Origin: Stenotrophomonas rhizophila
GTDB lineage: Bacteria; Pseudomonadota; Gammaproteobacteria; Xanthomonadales; Xanthomonadaceae
Direction: 5' to 3'
Assembly: GCF_003651185.1 (NCBI RefSeq)
Contig: NZ_RCDC01000004.1
Coordinates: forward strand, 1,970,659 to 2,034,658
Length of the DNA stretch: 64,000 bases
In this document: piece by piece, positions 18,200 through 28,721 of the stretch
Numbering within the stretch: position 1 is the stretch's first letter
Layout: each line of letters starts with the position of its first letter
The notes under the pieces: generated by a model
What the model was told of the DNA's origin: nothing
What the model saw: the letters and a program-made list of their open reading frames with translations, nothing else
Databases searched by the model: none
Position numbers and translations under genes: made by a program

Positions 18200-19504
18200 A
18201 TGATTGCTTACTACTTCCGACTGGCCCTGCGCAGCTTCCGGCGCAACAAGGTGCTGACCGCGCTGATGGTGATCGCCATCGCGCTGGGTATCGGCGCTTC
18301 GATGACCACGCTGACCGTGTTCCATGTGTTGTCCGGTGATCCGATTCCGCAGAAGAGCGACCGGCTGTTCAGCGTCCTGGTTGATCCACAGCCCCTGCTC
18401 GGTTATCAGCCCGGAGAAGAGCCCGCCGATCAGCTGACCCGATTCGATGCGGACAAGCTGCTTCGTGAGAAGCATGCCAAGCGCCAGGCGATGATGACCG
18501 GCGGTGGCGTCACCATTGAGCCGGACAGCAGCACGCTGCGCCCGTTCAGCACCGATGCGCGCTACACCTCGAGCGATTTCTTCCCGATGTTCGATACCCC
18601 GTTCCTGTACGGCCAAGGGTGGAAGGAGACTGAGGATGAAGGTCGCGGCCGGGTCGCGGTGATTTCCAAGACACTCAACCAGAAGCTGTTCGAGGGCGCC
18701 AACAGCGTCGGCAAATCGGTGCGCGTCAACGGCAACACCATGACCGTCGTTGGCGTGCTCGGCGACTGGCACCCCAATCCGCACTTCTATGATCTGTATA
18801 CCGGTCGCTACGGCGACAGCGAGGACGTCTTCCTGCCGTTCTCCACGGCGATCGAGTTGAAGTTCGACCGCAACGGCAGTATCGACTGCTTCGGTCGTCG
18901 CAACGAGACCGATCCCACCGGGCCCAGCGCAAGCTGCACCTGGATCCAGTACTGGGTGGAGCTGGAAAACCCCGGCCAGGCCGCAGAGTACCGCCGCTAC
19001 CTGGAGAACTACTCCGATCAGCAGCGTGCTGCCGGTCGCTTTGAACGACCCAACAACGTGCGCCTGCGCAATGTCATGGAATGGCTGGACTTCAAGAAGG
19101 TCGTCCCCGGTGATGTGCGCCTGCAGTTGTGGCTGGCGATGGGCTTCCTGCTGGTCTGCCTGATCAACACGGTGGGCCTGCTGCTGGCCAAATTCCTGCG
19201 TCGCAGTGGTGAGATCGGGGTACGCCGTGCGCTGGGTGCCAGCCGTGGCCAGATCTTCCTGCAATCGTTGATCGAGGCCGGCACGGTCGGCCTGGCCGGG
19301 GGCCTGCTCGGCCTGGTACTGGCGATGGTCGGGCTGTATGCAGTGCGCCAACAACCCGTGGACTACGCCAAGTTGGCCACGCTGGATGGACAGATGCTGC
19401 TGATGACCTTCGCGCTGACCCTGGTCGCCAGCCTGCTGGCTGGATTCCTGCCGGCGCTGCGCGCCATGCAGGTCACGCCCGCCATCCAACTCAAATCGCA
19501 GTAA
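18200..19504 (+). CDS. ABC transporter permease, MacB/FtsX-like (first)
   Basis: This predicted protein has 434 residues. TM1 (about 19-42) is followed by a large periplasmic domain (MacB_PCD-like, 43-308). Three C-terminal TMs follow: about 311-334, 358-380 and 400-421. The FtsX-domain signature SGEIGVRRALGASRGQIFLQSLIEAG sits between TM2 and TM3. It starts 8 bp after the ATPase gene. With the second, sequence-divergent permease it would form a heterodimeric exporter, as LolC/LolE do. The substrate is unknown; peptides, lipoproteins or antimicrobial compounds are known for the family. Confidence 0.93.
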   Translation: MIAYYFRLALRSFRRNKVLTALMVIAIALGIGASMTTLTVFHVLSGDPIPQKSDRLFSVLVDPQPLLGYQPGEEPADQLTRFDADKLLREKHAKRQAMMTGGGVTIEPDSSTLRPFSTDARYTSSDFFPMFDTPFLYGQGWKETEDEGRGRVAVISKTLNQKLFEGANSVGKSVRVNGNTMTVVGVLGDWHPNPHFYDLYTGRYGDSEDVFLPFSTAIELKFDRNGSIDCFGRRNETDPTGPSASCTWIQYWVELENPGQAAEYRRYLENYSDQQRAAGRFERPNNVRLRNVMEWLDFKKVVPGDVRLQLWLAMGFLLVCLINTVGLLLAKFLRRSGEIGVRRALGASRGQIFLQSLIEAGTVGLAGGLLGLVLAMVGLYAVRQQPVDYAKLATLDGQMLLMTFALTLVASLLAGFLPALRAMQVTPAIQLKSQ

Positions 19505-19520
19505 GGATCCGGAGCACACC

Positions 19521-20741
19521 ATGGATATCCGTCCCATCCTCTCCACCCTGCGCCGGCACAAGACCGCCGCGGCACTGATCGTGCTGGAGATCGCCCTGAC
19601 CTGCGCCATCGTCTGCAATGCGCTGTTCCTTATTGGTCAGCGCATCGAAAAGATCAACCAGCCCAGCGGCATCGCCGAAACCGAACTGATCGAAGTCAGG
19701 CTGGGCGGCATCGGCCCCCAGGTCAACGCCGTGGCACGTACCCGCGAGGATCTGGCGGCGTTGCATGCGCTTCCCGGCGTCAAAAGCGCAGTGACGCTGA
19801 ATCAGATCCCGTTCCGCAACAGCTCCTGGAATACCAGCCTGGGCCTGGTCCCCGACCAGGAGCGCCCAACGCTGAGCTCCTCCCAGTACTTCGCCCGGGA
19901 AGGTGCGCTGGATACGCTGGGCGTGGAGCTGATCGCCGGTCGCGATTTCCAGCCCGATGAATATCGCGATCTGGAAGAGGTCAAGAACGACGAAGTCGCG
20001 GCGGACAAGGGCTCGGCGGTGGTTGTCACCAAGGCAATTGCCGACAAGATGTTCCCCGGCGGCGATGCACTGGGCAAGACGATCTACAGCGGCTCCATGC
20101 CGCTGCGCATCATCGGCATCGTCAAGGTGCTGGCCCGCCCGACGGCACGTGATGGTGACACGCAGTTCTCGATCGTGCTGCCGCTGCGGACCACCTATGA
20201 CGAGGGCTTCTACCTGGTGCGTGTCACCGATCCAACCCGCCGCGACGAAGTGCTCAAGTCCGCCGTCGCAGCCCTGGAGCGGGTGGACGCCAGCCGCCTG
20301 GTGCACGGCAAGTACACCTACGAGGAACAACGCAACAAGTACTTCGCCAATGACCGCGCCATGGTCGGCCTGCTCATCACCGTGTGCGTGGCATTGCTGG
20401 TCGTCACTGCACTGGGCATCGTCGGCCTGGCCAGCTTCTGGGTGCAGCAGCGCACCAAGCAGATCGGCATCCGCCGTGCGCTGGGGGCAACCCGCAGCCA
20501 GATCCTGCGCTACTTCCAGACCGAGAACTTCCTGTTGGCCACCGTGGGGATCGTGTTGGGCATGTTGATGGCCTACACGATCAACCTGTGGCTGATGAAC
20601 AACTACGAGCTGCCGCGCATGCCCATCAGCTACCTGCCGATCGGCGCGGTGCTGCTGTGGCTGCTCGGCCAGATCGCTGTCTTCGGCCCGGCCCGTCGTG
20701 CCGCCGCCGTCCCCCCTGCCGTTGCCACCCGGAGTGCCTGA
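19521..20741 (+). CDS. ABC transporter permease, MacB/FtsX-like (second)
   Basis: This predicted protein has 406 residues with the same topology as the preceding permease. TM1 is about 14-37, a periplasmic domain runs to about 280, and TMs lie at about 281-307, 337-358 and 372-391. TKQIGIRRALGATRSQILRYFQTEN is the FtsX signature. The periplasmic domain differs clearly from that of its neighbour, consistent with a heterodimer. GGATCCGGAGCACACC before the ATG contains a GGAG site. The PDZ gene starts one base after its stop codon, so the two are translationally linked. Confidence 0.93.
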   Translation: MDIRPILSTLRRHKTAAALIVLEIALTCAIVCNALFLIGQRIEKINQPSGIAETELIEVRLGGIGPQVNAVARTREDLAALHALPGVKSAVTLNQIPFRNSSWNTSLGLVPDQERPTLSSSQYFAREGALDTLGVELIAGRDFQPDEYRDLEEVKNDEVAADKGSAVVVTKAIADKMFPGGDALGKTIYSGSMPLRIIGIVKVLARPTARDGDTQFSIVLPLRTTYDEGFYLVRVTDPTRRDEVLKSAVAALERVDASRLVHGKYTYEEQRNKYFANDRAMVGLLITVCVALLVVTALGIVGLASFWVQQRTKQIGIRRALGATRSQILRYFQTENFLLATVGIVLGMLMAYTINLWLMNNYELPRMPISYLPIGAVLLWLLGQIAVFGPARRAAAVPPAVATRSA

Positions 20742-20742
20742 A

Positions 20743-21144
20743 ATGCGCCAGACCAAACTCGCTACCCTGTTGTTCTCCCTCCTGCTGGCCAGCGCTCCCG
20801 CGCTGGCCGCCACCCAGACCGATACCGCGCGCCTGGAGTGGCGCGATGACAGCCACCACCTGGTGGTGGATGCCCGGGATGGCATCGTGCGCGTTACCAC
20901 CACCGAGCCAAGCACCTATTTCGGCGTGCGCAGCGGCGATCGGATTCTGCGTGTGGATGGCCAGCCCGTCCGGCGCATGGCCGACCTCACCCATGCACTG
21001 GTCGGCAACAAGGCCACCCGGGTGCCCGTCGTCGTGCTGCGCAAGGGCGACCAGGTGACCGTCGATGTCAACACCGCCGCCTGGAGCGACGTCCTGGCAG
21101 TGCAGACCCCGCCCATCCCCCAGGCGCCTGGCGCCGGCAACTGA
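20743..21144 (+). CDS. Small periplasmic PDZ-domain protein
   Basis: This predicted protein has 133 residues. The signal peptide (MRQTKLATLLFSLLLASAPALA) ends near residue 22. The mature part is one PDZ-like domain: TYFGVRSGDRILRVDGQPVRRMADLTHAL is the usual G-x-GD-I-x-x-V-DG segment, and VPVVVLRKGDQVTVDV is the last strand. No protease domain is present. It is encoded between the exporter and the two-component genes, so it may bind a C-terminal tail of a substrate or of the sensor. That role is inference. Its start immediately follows the permease stop codon. Confidence 0.85.
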   Translation: MRQTKLATLLFSLLLASAPALAATQTDTARLEWRDDSHHLVVDARDGIVRVTTTEPSTYFGVRSGDRILRVDGQPVRRMADLTHALVGNKATRVPVVVLRKGDQVTVDVNTAAWSDVLAVQTPPIPQAPGAGN

Positions 21145-21151
21145 GCCAAGC

Positions 21152-21182
21152 GCGCCGGGCCATCTGCCCCTTGGCCCGGCGC
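21152..21182 (+). other. Hairpin between exporter genes and two-component genes
   Basis: GCGCCGGGCCA and TGGCCCGGCGC form an 11-bp stem around a 9-nt loop. No T-run follows. It could act as an attenuating or stabilising structure that sets the regulator genes at a lower level than the exporter genes. Confidence 0.5.
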
Positions 21183-21222
21183 TCCGGTACTCTTGATTCC
21201 ACTTCCGGCCCTACGCTGACGC

Positions 21223-22563
21223 ATGCCCTCGATCCTGATCATTGACGACAACGCCAGCGTCGGCACCGCCCTAGACGTGCTGTTCTCGCTGCACGACATC
21301 GAGGCGCTGCATGCGATCTCGCCCGAACAAGGGCTGGCGATCCTGGAACAACAGCCGGTGGATCTGGTGATCCAGGACATGAACTTCACCGAAGACACCA
21401 CCTCCGGCGAAGAAGGCGAAGCATTGTTCCAGCAGATCCGCGCGCGCCATCCGGATCTGCCGGTGATCCTGTTGACCGCCTGGACACATCTGAGCAGTGC
21501 GGTCGATCTGGTCAAGGCGGGCGCCGCGGACTACCTGGCCAAGCCATGGGACGACCGCAAGCTGCTGATCACGGTCAACAACCTGCTGGAGCTGTCGGAA
21601 ACCCGCCGCGAACTGGACCGCCGCCGCGACCGCGAGCAACGGGATCGCTCGGCGCTGGAGGCCCGCTACGATCTGCGCGGCGCCGTGGTGGCCGATCCGG
21701 CCAGTGAGCGTGTGGTCAACCTGGCCTGCCAGGTGGCACGCTCGGCACTGCCGGTACTGATCACCGGCCCCAACGGCGCAGGCAAGGAGAAGATCGCCGA
21801 GATCATCCAGGCCAACTCGCTGGTAGCCAAGGGGGCGTTCGTCGCGCTCAACTGCGGCGCGATTCCGTCCGAGCTGATCGAGGCGGAGTTGTTCGGTGCC
21901 GAGGCCGGTGCCTACACCGGTGCCAACAAGGCACGCGAAGGCAAGTTCGAGGCCGCCGATGGCGGCACCCTGTTCCTGGATGAGATCGGCAATCTCTCTG
22001 CCAGTGGACAGATGAAACTGCTGCGCGTGCTGGAAACCGGCCGCTTCGAACGACTGGGCTCCAACCGCGAGCGGCAGGTCAAGGTGCGCGTCATCAGTGC
22101 GACCAACGCCGATCTGCCCGCGATGATCCGCGATGGCCAGTTCCGCGAGGATCTCTACTACCGCCTCAATACCGTCGAGCTGGCGCTGCCACCGCTGGCC
22201 GAGCGGCCCGGCGACATCCTGCCGCTGGCCGAACGCTTCCTGGACAGTGGCAAGCCACTGTCCACCGCTGCGGCCACCGCGCTTCAGCGGCATCCCTGGC
22301 CGGGCAATGTGCGCGAGCTGCGCAACGTGCTGCAGCGCGCCCAACTGTTCGCCACCGGACCGCGCATCGAGGCAGGCGACCTCAACCTGCCGCGCGCCGC
22401 GGCCCCGCGCGCGGCCAGCCCGACCGTGGACCCGGACCGCAGCCGCATCGAAACCGCACTGGCCCACAACCACGGCATCATCGCCCAGACGGCGGCCGAG
22501 CTCGGGCTCAGCCGCCAGGCGCTGTATCGGCGCATGGACCGTTACGGCATCCCGCGCGAATGA
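21223..22563 (+). CDS. NtrC-family sigma-54-dependent response regulator
   Basis: This predicted protein has 446 residues. The receiver domain (about 1-120) has the acidic pair D8-D9, phospho-acceptor D52 (VIQDMNF) and the conserved Thr/Lys region (LLTAW, LAKPW). The AAA+ domain (about 145-370) has an unusual Walker A, GPNGAGKE, the sigma-54 contact loop GAYTGA (Tyr instead of the common Phe), and Walker B GTLFLDEIG. The C-terminal Fis-type HTH is TAAELGLSRQALYRRMDRYG. It probably binds the repeat array at 16031-16064 and drives the sigma-54 promoter at 16106, giving positive feedback. The stop overlaps the kinase start (ATGA). Confidence 0.95.
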   Translation: MPSILIIDDNASVGTALDVLFSLHDIEALHAISPEQGLAILEQQPVDLVIQDMNFTEDTTSGEEGEALFQQIRARHPDLPVILLTAWTHLSSAVDLVKAGAADYLAKPWDDRKLLITVNNLLELSETRRELDRRRDREQRDRSALEARYDLRGAVVADPASERVVNLACQVARSALPVLITGPNGAGKEKIAEIIQANSLVAKGAFVALNCGAIPSELIEAELFGAEAGAYTGANKAREGKFEAADGGTLFLDEIGNLSASGQMKLLRVLETGRFERLGSNRERQVKVRVISATNADLPAMIRDGQFREDLYYRLNTVELALPPLAERPGDILPLAERFLDSGKPLSTAAATALQRHPWPGNVRELRNVLQRAQLFATGPRIEAGDLNLPRAAAPRAASPTVDPDRSRIETALAHNHGIIAQTAAELGLSRQALYRRMDRYGIPRE

Positions 22564-23927
22564 AGCGGCGCTCGTTCACCTTCCGGCTGTTCCTGCGCCT
22601 GCTGCCGGTGCTGGCACTGGCGGCTGCATTTCCGTGGTATCTGGCGTTCTGGCTGGACCATGGCTGGGCGGTTACGTGCATCTCGGTTGTCGTGCTGCTG
22701 GCGCTGATGTGGTGGAGCCTGCGCCGCGCGACGGCGCCGATCCGCTCATTGCTGCGCGCCCTGTCCGGCACCACCAGCAGCTACCGCGACGGCGAATACA
22801 ACTTCGGCATCTATTGGCCCTCCAATGATGAGCTGGGCGATCTGGTCCAGGCCCACCGCGAACTCGGCGATGTGCTGCGTGCGCAGCGCCAGGACCTGGT
22901 CCAGCGCGAGCTGCTGCTGGACACCATGGTGCAGAACACGCCGGTGTCGATGCTGTTGCTGGCGCACGGCGGCGACGGCGTGCAGCGCGTGGTGTTCTCC
23001 AACCTGGCGGCGCGCAAGCTGCTGCACAACGGTTGGAAGCTGGAAGGCCAGCGCATGGACGACGTCATGGCGACGATGCCGATCGAGCTGCGCGATGCCA
23101 TCGCCCGCGGGGGCGACAGCCTGTTCGCGGTGCGCGGGGAAGGCCAGGACAATGATGATGAACGTGATGAAGACGACGAGCAGATCTATCACCTGTCCCG
23201 CCGCAACTTCCATCTCAACGGCCGCCCGCACGACCTGCTGTTGATCCGCCTGCTGACCGCTGAGCTGCGCCGTCAGGAAGTGCAGACCTGGAAGAAGGTG
23301 ATCCGGGTGATCAGCCACGAGTTGAACAATTCGCTGGCCCCGATCGCCTCGTTGGCGCATTCCGGTGGCGAGCTGGTCCGGCGCGGCAAGACGGAACGGC
23401 TGGAAGAAGTGTTCACTACCATCGAAGAGCGCGCCCGCCACCTGGAAGGGTTCATCCGGGGCTACGCGCGCTTCGCCAAGCTGCCGCAGCCGCAGTTGCA
23501 GACCGTGCAGTGGAACCTGTTCCTGACCGGCCTTCAGCACCAGATCCCGTTCCGCATGGCCGGAATTCCCGATGATCTGCACAGCCGGGTGGACATCGCC
23601 CAGCTCGGGCAGGCGCTGTTGAACCTGCTCAAGAACGCGCATGAAGCCTGCGCGGACGCCGAACCACCGAATGAGGATGTCGAGCTGCGCCTGACCCGCC
23701 TGCCGCAGTGGCTGCGGCTGGAGGTATTGGACCGCGGCAAGGGCATGAACGAAGCGGTGCTGCAGAACGCGTTGATGCCCTTCTATTCCACCAAGCGCAA
23801 CGGCACCGGCCTCGGCCTGGCGCTGACGCGCGAGATCGTCGAAGCGCACGGCGGCCGCATTTCATTGCAGAACCGCCGCGAAGGTGGCCTGTGCGTGGCG
23901 GTGTTCCTGCCTGCCGACACCCGCTAG
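22560..23927 (+). CDS. Sensor histidine kinase, partner of the NtrC-type regulator
   Basis: This predicted protein has 455 residues. Two N-terminal TMs (about 12-32 and 36-54) leave almost no periplasmic loop, so the signal is probably sensed in or near the membrane. A HAMP-like stretch, a PAS-like region (about 115-220) and an acidic run (DNDDERDEDDE) follow. The H-box is VISHELNNSLAPIASL with H253. The ATPase has NLLKNAHEAC (N-box), LDRGKGM (G1) and GTGLGLALTREIVEAHGG (G2). This NtrY/NtrB-like form fits its NtrC partner. Overlap with the regulator gene is 4 bp. Confidence 0.93.
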   Translation: MKRRSFTFRLFLRLLPVLALAAAFPWYLAFWLDHGWAVTCISVVVLLALMWWSLRRATAPIRSLLRALSGTTSSYRDGEYNFGIYWPSNDELGDLVQAHRELGDVLRAQRQDLVQRELLLDTMVQNTPVSMLLLAHGGDGVQRVVFSNLAARKLLHNGWKLEGQRMDDVMATMPIELRDAIARGGDSLFAVRGEGQDNDDERDEDDEQIYHLSRRNFHLNGRPHDLLLIRLLTAELRRQEVQTWKKVIRVISHELNNSLAPIASLAHSGGELVRRGKTERLEEVFTTIEERARHLEGFIRGYARFAKLPQPQLQTVQWNLFLTGLQHQIPFRMAGIPDDLHSRVDIAQLGQALLNLLKNAHEACADAEPPNEDVELRLTRLPQWLRLEVLDRGKGMNEAVLQNALMPFYSTKRNGTGLGLALTREIVEAHGGRISLQNRREGGLCVAVFLPADTR

Positions 23928-23928
23928 C

Positions 23929-23950
23929 GCCGGCCGCAGGCCGGCACTAC
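23929..23950 (-). repeat. SMAG-type GTAG palindrome overlapping the glmU stop
   Basis: On the minus strand GTAG (23950-23947) is followed by a stem of GCCGGCC and GGCCGGC around TGC. The TAG of GTAG is the glmU stop codon, and the kinase stop lies 2 bp beyond the other side, so the repeat fills the whole 19-bp gap between convergent genes. Confidence 0.75.
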
Positions 23951-25311
23951 TTCTTCGTGGGGCGCTTCCAGCCGTCGATGGTTTCCTGGCGTGCGCGTGC
24001 GACGGTCAGCTTGTCCGCAGGCGCGCCACGGGTGATCACCGAGCCGGCCGCCACCGTGGCGCCCTCGCCGATCACGACCGGCGCAACCAGCGAGCTGTTG
24101 GACCCGATGAAGGCACGGTCGCCGATGGTCGTCTGCGATTTGTTTACGCCGTCGTAGTTGCAGGTGATGGTGCCCGCGCCGATGTTGACCTTGCTGCCGA
24201 TCACTGCATCACCCAGGTAGGTGAGGTGGTTGGCCTTGCTGCCCGCGCCGAGCACGACCTTCTTGGTTTCCACGAAGTTGCCGACGTGCGCGCCCTCCGC
24301 GAGGACGGTACCTGGACGCAGCCGGGCGAACGGACCGATCTCCGCCGCGCCTTCGCTGATCACCCCGTCCAGATCGCAGTGCGGCTTGACCACGGTGCCC
24401 GCGGCCAGGCTGACATCCTTGAGCCGGGTGAACGCACCGATGCTGACGCCATCGCCCAGCACCACGCGTCCCTCCAGGATCACGTTGACGTCGATCTGCA
24501 CGTCACTGCCCACGGTCACCGTGCCACGGATATCCAGCCGTGCCGGGTCCAGTACGCGCGCGCCCTGTGCGCACAACGCACGCACTTCACGCAGCTGCCA
24601 GGCGCGTTCGAGCTGGGCCAGCTGCCACGGGTCGTTGGCACCCTCGGCGTCCTGCGGATCCTGCACGAACGCCATCTCGGCCGGGGTGTAATCGCTGGCT
24701 GCCGCAGCAAAGATGTCGGTCAGGTAGTACTCGCCCTGCGCGTTCGCATTGGAGAGCTGGGACAACCAACGGCGCAGTGCCGTGGATTCGGCGGTGATGA
24801 TGCCGGTATTGATGGTGCGGATGCTGCGCTGTTCGTCGGTGGCGTCTTTCTGCTCGACGATCGCGCCGACCTTGCCCTCGGCATTGCGCACGATGCGGCC
24901 ATAGCCGGTCGGATCGGCCACCTCGGCCACCAGCACGGCCAGGCGGCCCGGCTGCGACAGCAGGTGGCGCAGCGTCTCGCCGCGGATCAACGGCACGTCG
25001 CCGTACAACACCAGAACGGTTGCCGCATCCGGCACTTCCGGCATGGCCTGCAGCACGGCATGCCCGGTGCCCAACTGCTCGCCCTGCTCGGCCCAGCGCA
25101 GGTCAGGCTGATCGGCAAATGCCTGGCGCACCGCTTCGCCGCCATGGCCGTACACCACGTGGATCGCTTCAGGCTGCAGCTGGCGTGCGGTGTCGATGAC
25201 GTGGGCGAGCATCGGGCGCCCGGCGATCGGCTGCAGCACCTTGGGCAGGGCCGACTTCATGCGCTTGCCGGCGCCGGCGGCCAGGATGATCACGTGCAGG
25301 GGCTGGGTCAT
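23947..25311 (-). CDS. glmU: Bifunctional GlcNAc-1-P uridyltransferase / GlcN-1-P acetyltransferase
   Basis: This predicted protein has 454 residues, a normal length. It makes UDP-GlcNAc from glucosamine-1-phosphate. The N-terminal nucleotidyltransferase has [17 protein letters not shown], the GTGHAVLQA segment, YGDVPLI and NTGI. The C-terminal half is a left-handed beta-helix of hexapeptide repeats with the acetyltransferase motifs [27 protein letters not shown] and [20 protein letters not shown] -10-like hexamer lies at 25350-25345, matching the one before glmS. The gene flanks the sigma-54 island on the side opposite glmS. Confidence 0.98.
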   Translation of the reverse strand: MTQPLHVIILAAGAGKRMKSALPKVLQPIAGRPMLAHVIDTARQLQPEAIHVVYGHGGEAVRQAFADQPDLRWAEQGEQLGTGHAVLQAMPEVPDAATVLVLYGDVPLIRGETLRHLLSQPGRLAVLVAEVADPTGYGRIVRNAEGKVGAIVEQKDATDEQRSIRTINTGIITAESTALRRWLSQLSNANAQGEYYLTDIFAAAASDYTPAEMAFVQDPQDAEGANDPWQLAQLERAWQLREVRALCAQGARVLDPARLDIRGTVTVGSDVQIDVNVILEGRVVLGDGVSIGAFTRLKDVSLAAGTVVKPHCDLDGVISEGAAEIGPFARLRPGTVLAEGAHVGNFVETKKVVLGAGSKANHLTYLGDAVIGSKVNIGAGTITCNYDGVNKSQTTIGDRAFIGSNSSLVAPVVIGEGATVAAGSVITRGAPADKLTVARARQETIDGWKRPTKK

Positions 25312-25396
25312 GGGTAGATCACGTTCCGGGAATCGTTGATGGGAATTCTAGTGCGACGCTCGTTAACATGTGGGATTGTCCGCACCCGGAGTGCAC

Positions 25397-25780
25397 GTGA
25401 GTCTCCTCCGCCAAGGTAGCCGCTATCTCGTCGTGGGCCTGATCCAGCTGGTGTTGGACTGGGCCGTGTTCGTGGCTGCCACCGCATTGGGAATGCCAGC
25501 CGCACCCGGCAACCTGCTGGGGCGCGTGAGCGGCATGCTGCTCGGCTTCTGGCTCAACGGCCGCTACACGTTCGCCCACGATGGTGAACACCGTCTGGGC
25601 TGGCCGCGGTTCGTGCGCTTCGCGCTGCTGTGGGCGGTGCTGACCGGGATCAGCACGCTGCTGGTGACGCTGACCGCCGAGCACATGGGGCTACGCTATG
25701 CGTGGCTGGCCAAACCCTTGGTCGAAGGCGCACTGGCCGGTCTGTCGTTCCTGCTGATGCGGACCCTGATCTTCCGCTGA
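25397..25780 (+). CDS. GtrA-family membrane protein
   Basis: This predicted protein has 127 residues with four TMs, at about 12-32, 36-56, 76-98 and 104-124. RYLVVGLIQLVLDWAVF and GFWLNGRYTF are typical of GtrA, a family of small flippase-like proteins for polyprenyl-linked sugars in O-antigen or glycan modification. The role here is inferred from the family only. GGAG at 25388-25391, 5 bp before the GTG at 25397, supports this start rather than a GTG at 25370. It is divergent from glmU and convergent with atpC. Confidence 0.85.
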   Translation: MSLLRQGSRYLVVGLIQLVLDWAVFVAATALGMPAAPGNLLGRVSGMLLGFWLNGRYTFAHDGEHRLGWPRFVRFALLWAVLTGISTLLVTLTAEHMGLRYAWLAKPLVEGALAGLSFLLMRTLIFR

Positions 25781-25802
25781 TCCGGCGTACCGGGAGGCAG
25801 GC

Positions 25803-25830
25803 AAAAAAAACGCCGGCAAGCCGGCGTTTT
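25803..25830. terminator. Bidirectional terminator between gtrA-type gene and atpC
   Basis: CGCCGGC-AA-GCCGGCG is flanked by eight A on one side and four T on the other, so a stem with a U-run forms on both strands. It can end the GtrA transcript and the atp operon transcript (atpC stop 35 bp away). Confidence 0.88.
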
Positions 25831-25864
25831 CCCCTTCGCGGATGGCGCCGTCGCGCCGCCCCGC

Positions 25865-26287
25865 TTAGTGCTTGAGGTTCTTGCGCAGGCGCTCAAGCGC
25901 CTGCAGCTGGGCGGACACTTCCGCCAGGCGCTGCTGCGCTTCGGCCACTTCCATTGCTTCACCACGGTTGGCCAGGATGCGCTCGGCTTCTTCCTTGGCC
26001 TTGCGGACCGAGGCTTCGTCGATGTCCTGGGCACGGATCGCGGTGTCGGCCAGCACGGTCACGACCTGCGGCTGCACTTCGAGAATGCCGCCGGAGATGG
26101 CGAAGTCGATCTGCTCGCCGCTCGGCGTGGTCACCACCACCTTGCCCGGCTTCAGGCGGGTGATCAGCGGGGCATGCTTGGGCGCGATGCCCAGCTCACC
26201 CAGCTCACCGGTGGCCACGACCAGGGTCGCCTCACCACGGAAGATTTCCTGCTCGGCGCTGACGATGTCGCAACGGATGGTGCTCAT
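25865..26287 (-). CDS. atpC: ATP synthase F1 epsilon subunit
   Basis: This predicted protein has 140 residues. The N-terminal beta-sandwich ([45 protein letters not shown]) and the C-terminal two-helix part ([36 protein letters not shown]) are standard. It belongs to the central stalk and inhibits ATP hydrolysis. It is the last gene of the operon, 115 bp after atpD across a hairpin-rich spacer. Confidence 0.97.
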   Translation of the reverse strand: MSTIRCDIVSAEQEIFRGEATLVVATGELGELGIAPKHAPLITRLKPGKVVVTTPSGEQIDFAISGGILEVQPQVVTVLADTAIRAQDIDEASVRKAKEEAERILANRGEAMEVAEAQQRLAEVSAQLQALERLRKNLKH

Positions 26288-26340
26288 GAAACTCTTCTCG
26301 CTTTAGGGCGGGCTCGCGCCCACCGCAGGATGTCCTCAGC

Positions 26341-26395
26341 GGTGGGCCTGCGCCCACCCCGTGTGACGGGTCGGGACGGGCATCTCGCCCGTCCC
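26341..26395 (-). other. Hairpin pair in the atpD-atpC spacer
   Basis: GGTGGGC-CTGC-GCCCACC (26341-26358) and GGGACGGGC-ATCTC-GCCCGTCCC (26373-26395) are perfect stems. Neither is followed by a U-run. They may set the stability of the atpD and atpC parts of the message. Confidence 0.5.
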
Positions 26396-26402
26396 CGCCG
26401 CA

Positions 26403-27821
<1,419 letters not shown>

Positions 27822-27846
27822 CTAATGTGTGCTTTGACTGTGCGCG

Positions 27847-28710
27847 TCAGACTGCTGCCGCGCCGCCGACGATTTCGGAGATTTCCTGGGTGATCGCTGC
27901 CTGGCGGGCCTTGTTGTAGACCAGCTGCAGGGTTCCGATCAGCTTGTTCGCGTTGTCACTGGCCGACTTCATCGCGACCATGCGGGCTGCATGCTCGGAC
28001 GCGACGTTTTCCAGCACCGCCTGGTACACCAGCGACTCGACGTACCGCGTCATCACGTGCTCGAGCACGGTCGCAGCGTCGGGTTCGTACAGGTAGTCCC
28101 AGTCGTGATGCGCGACCTGCTTCTCAGCAGCCGGCAACGGCAGCAGCTGATCGAAGCTGGCTTTCTGCGTCATCGTATTGATGAAGCGGTTGTAGACCAG
28201 GTACACGCGGTCGACCTTGCCGTCGGTGAATGCATCGAGCATCACCTTGATCACGCCGATCAGCTGTTCCAGGTGCGGCACATCGCCCATGTGGGTGACC
28301 GTGCCGACCATGTTGACCTTGACGCGACGGAAGAAGGTCGACGCCTTCTGGCCGACGGTGACCACATCGATCTCGGCACCCTTGTCCTGCCACTGGCGCA
28401 CTTCGCCCAGCATCTTGCGGAACAGGTTGTTGTTCAGGCCGCCGGCCAGACCGCGGTCGGACGAGACCACGATGTAACCGACGCGCTTGACCTCGTCACG
28501 CTGGACCAGGAACGGATGCTGGTAATCGGTGCTGGCCTGGGCCAGGTGACCGATCACCTGCTTCATCGCCTGCGCATACGGACGCGACGTCTTCATCCGC
28601 TCCTGCGCCTTGCGGATTTTGGAGGCCGAGACCATTTCGAGCGCACGCGTCACCTTGCGGGTGTTCTGCACGCTCTTGATCTTGGTTTTGATTTCGCGTC
28701 CGCTTGCCAT
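27847..28710 (-). CDS. atpG: ATP synthase F1 gamma subunit
   Basis: This predicted protein has 287 residues. The central shaft is formed by N- and C-terminal helices: [24 protein letters not shown], and [25 protein letters not shown] near the end. [11 protein letters not shown] is the conserved inner motif. The stop lies 37 bp from atpD. The 76-bp gap to atpA holds two opposed GTAG palindromes. Confidence 0.98.
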   Translation of the reverse strand: MASGREIKTKIKSVQNTRKVTRALEMVSASKIRKAQERMKTSRPYAQAMKQVIGHLAQASTDYQHPFLVQRDEVKRVGYIVVSSDRGLAGGLNNNLFRKMLGEVRQWQDKGAEIDVVTVGQKASTFFRRVKVNMVGTVTHMGDVPHLEQLIGVIKVMLDAFTDGKVDRVYLVYNRFINTMTQKASFDQLLPLPAAEKQVAHHDWDYLYEPDAATVLEHVMTRYVESLVYQAVLENVASEHAARMVAMKSASDNANKLIGTLQLVYNKARQAAITQEISEIVGGAAAV

Positions 28711-28721
28711 CTCTTATTCCC

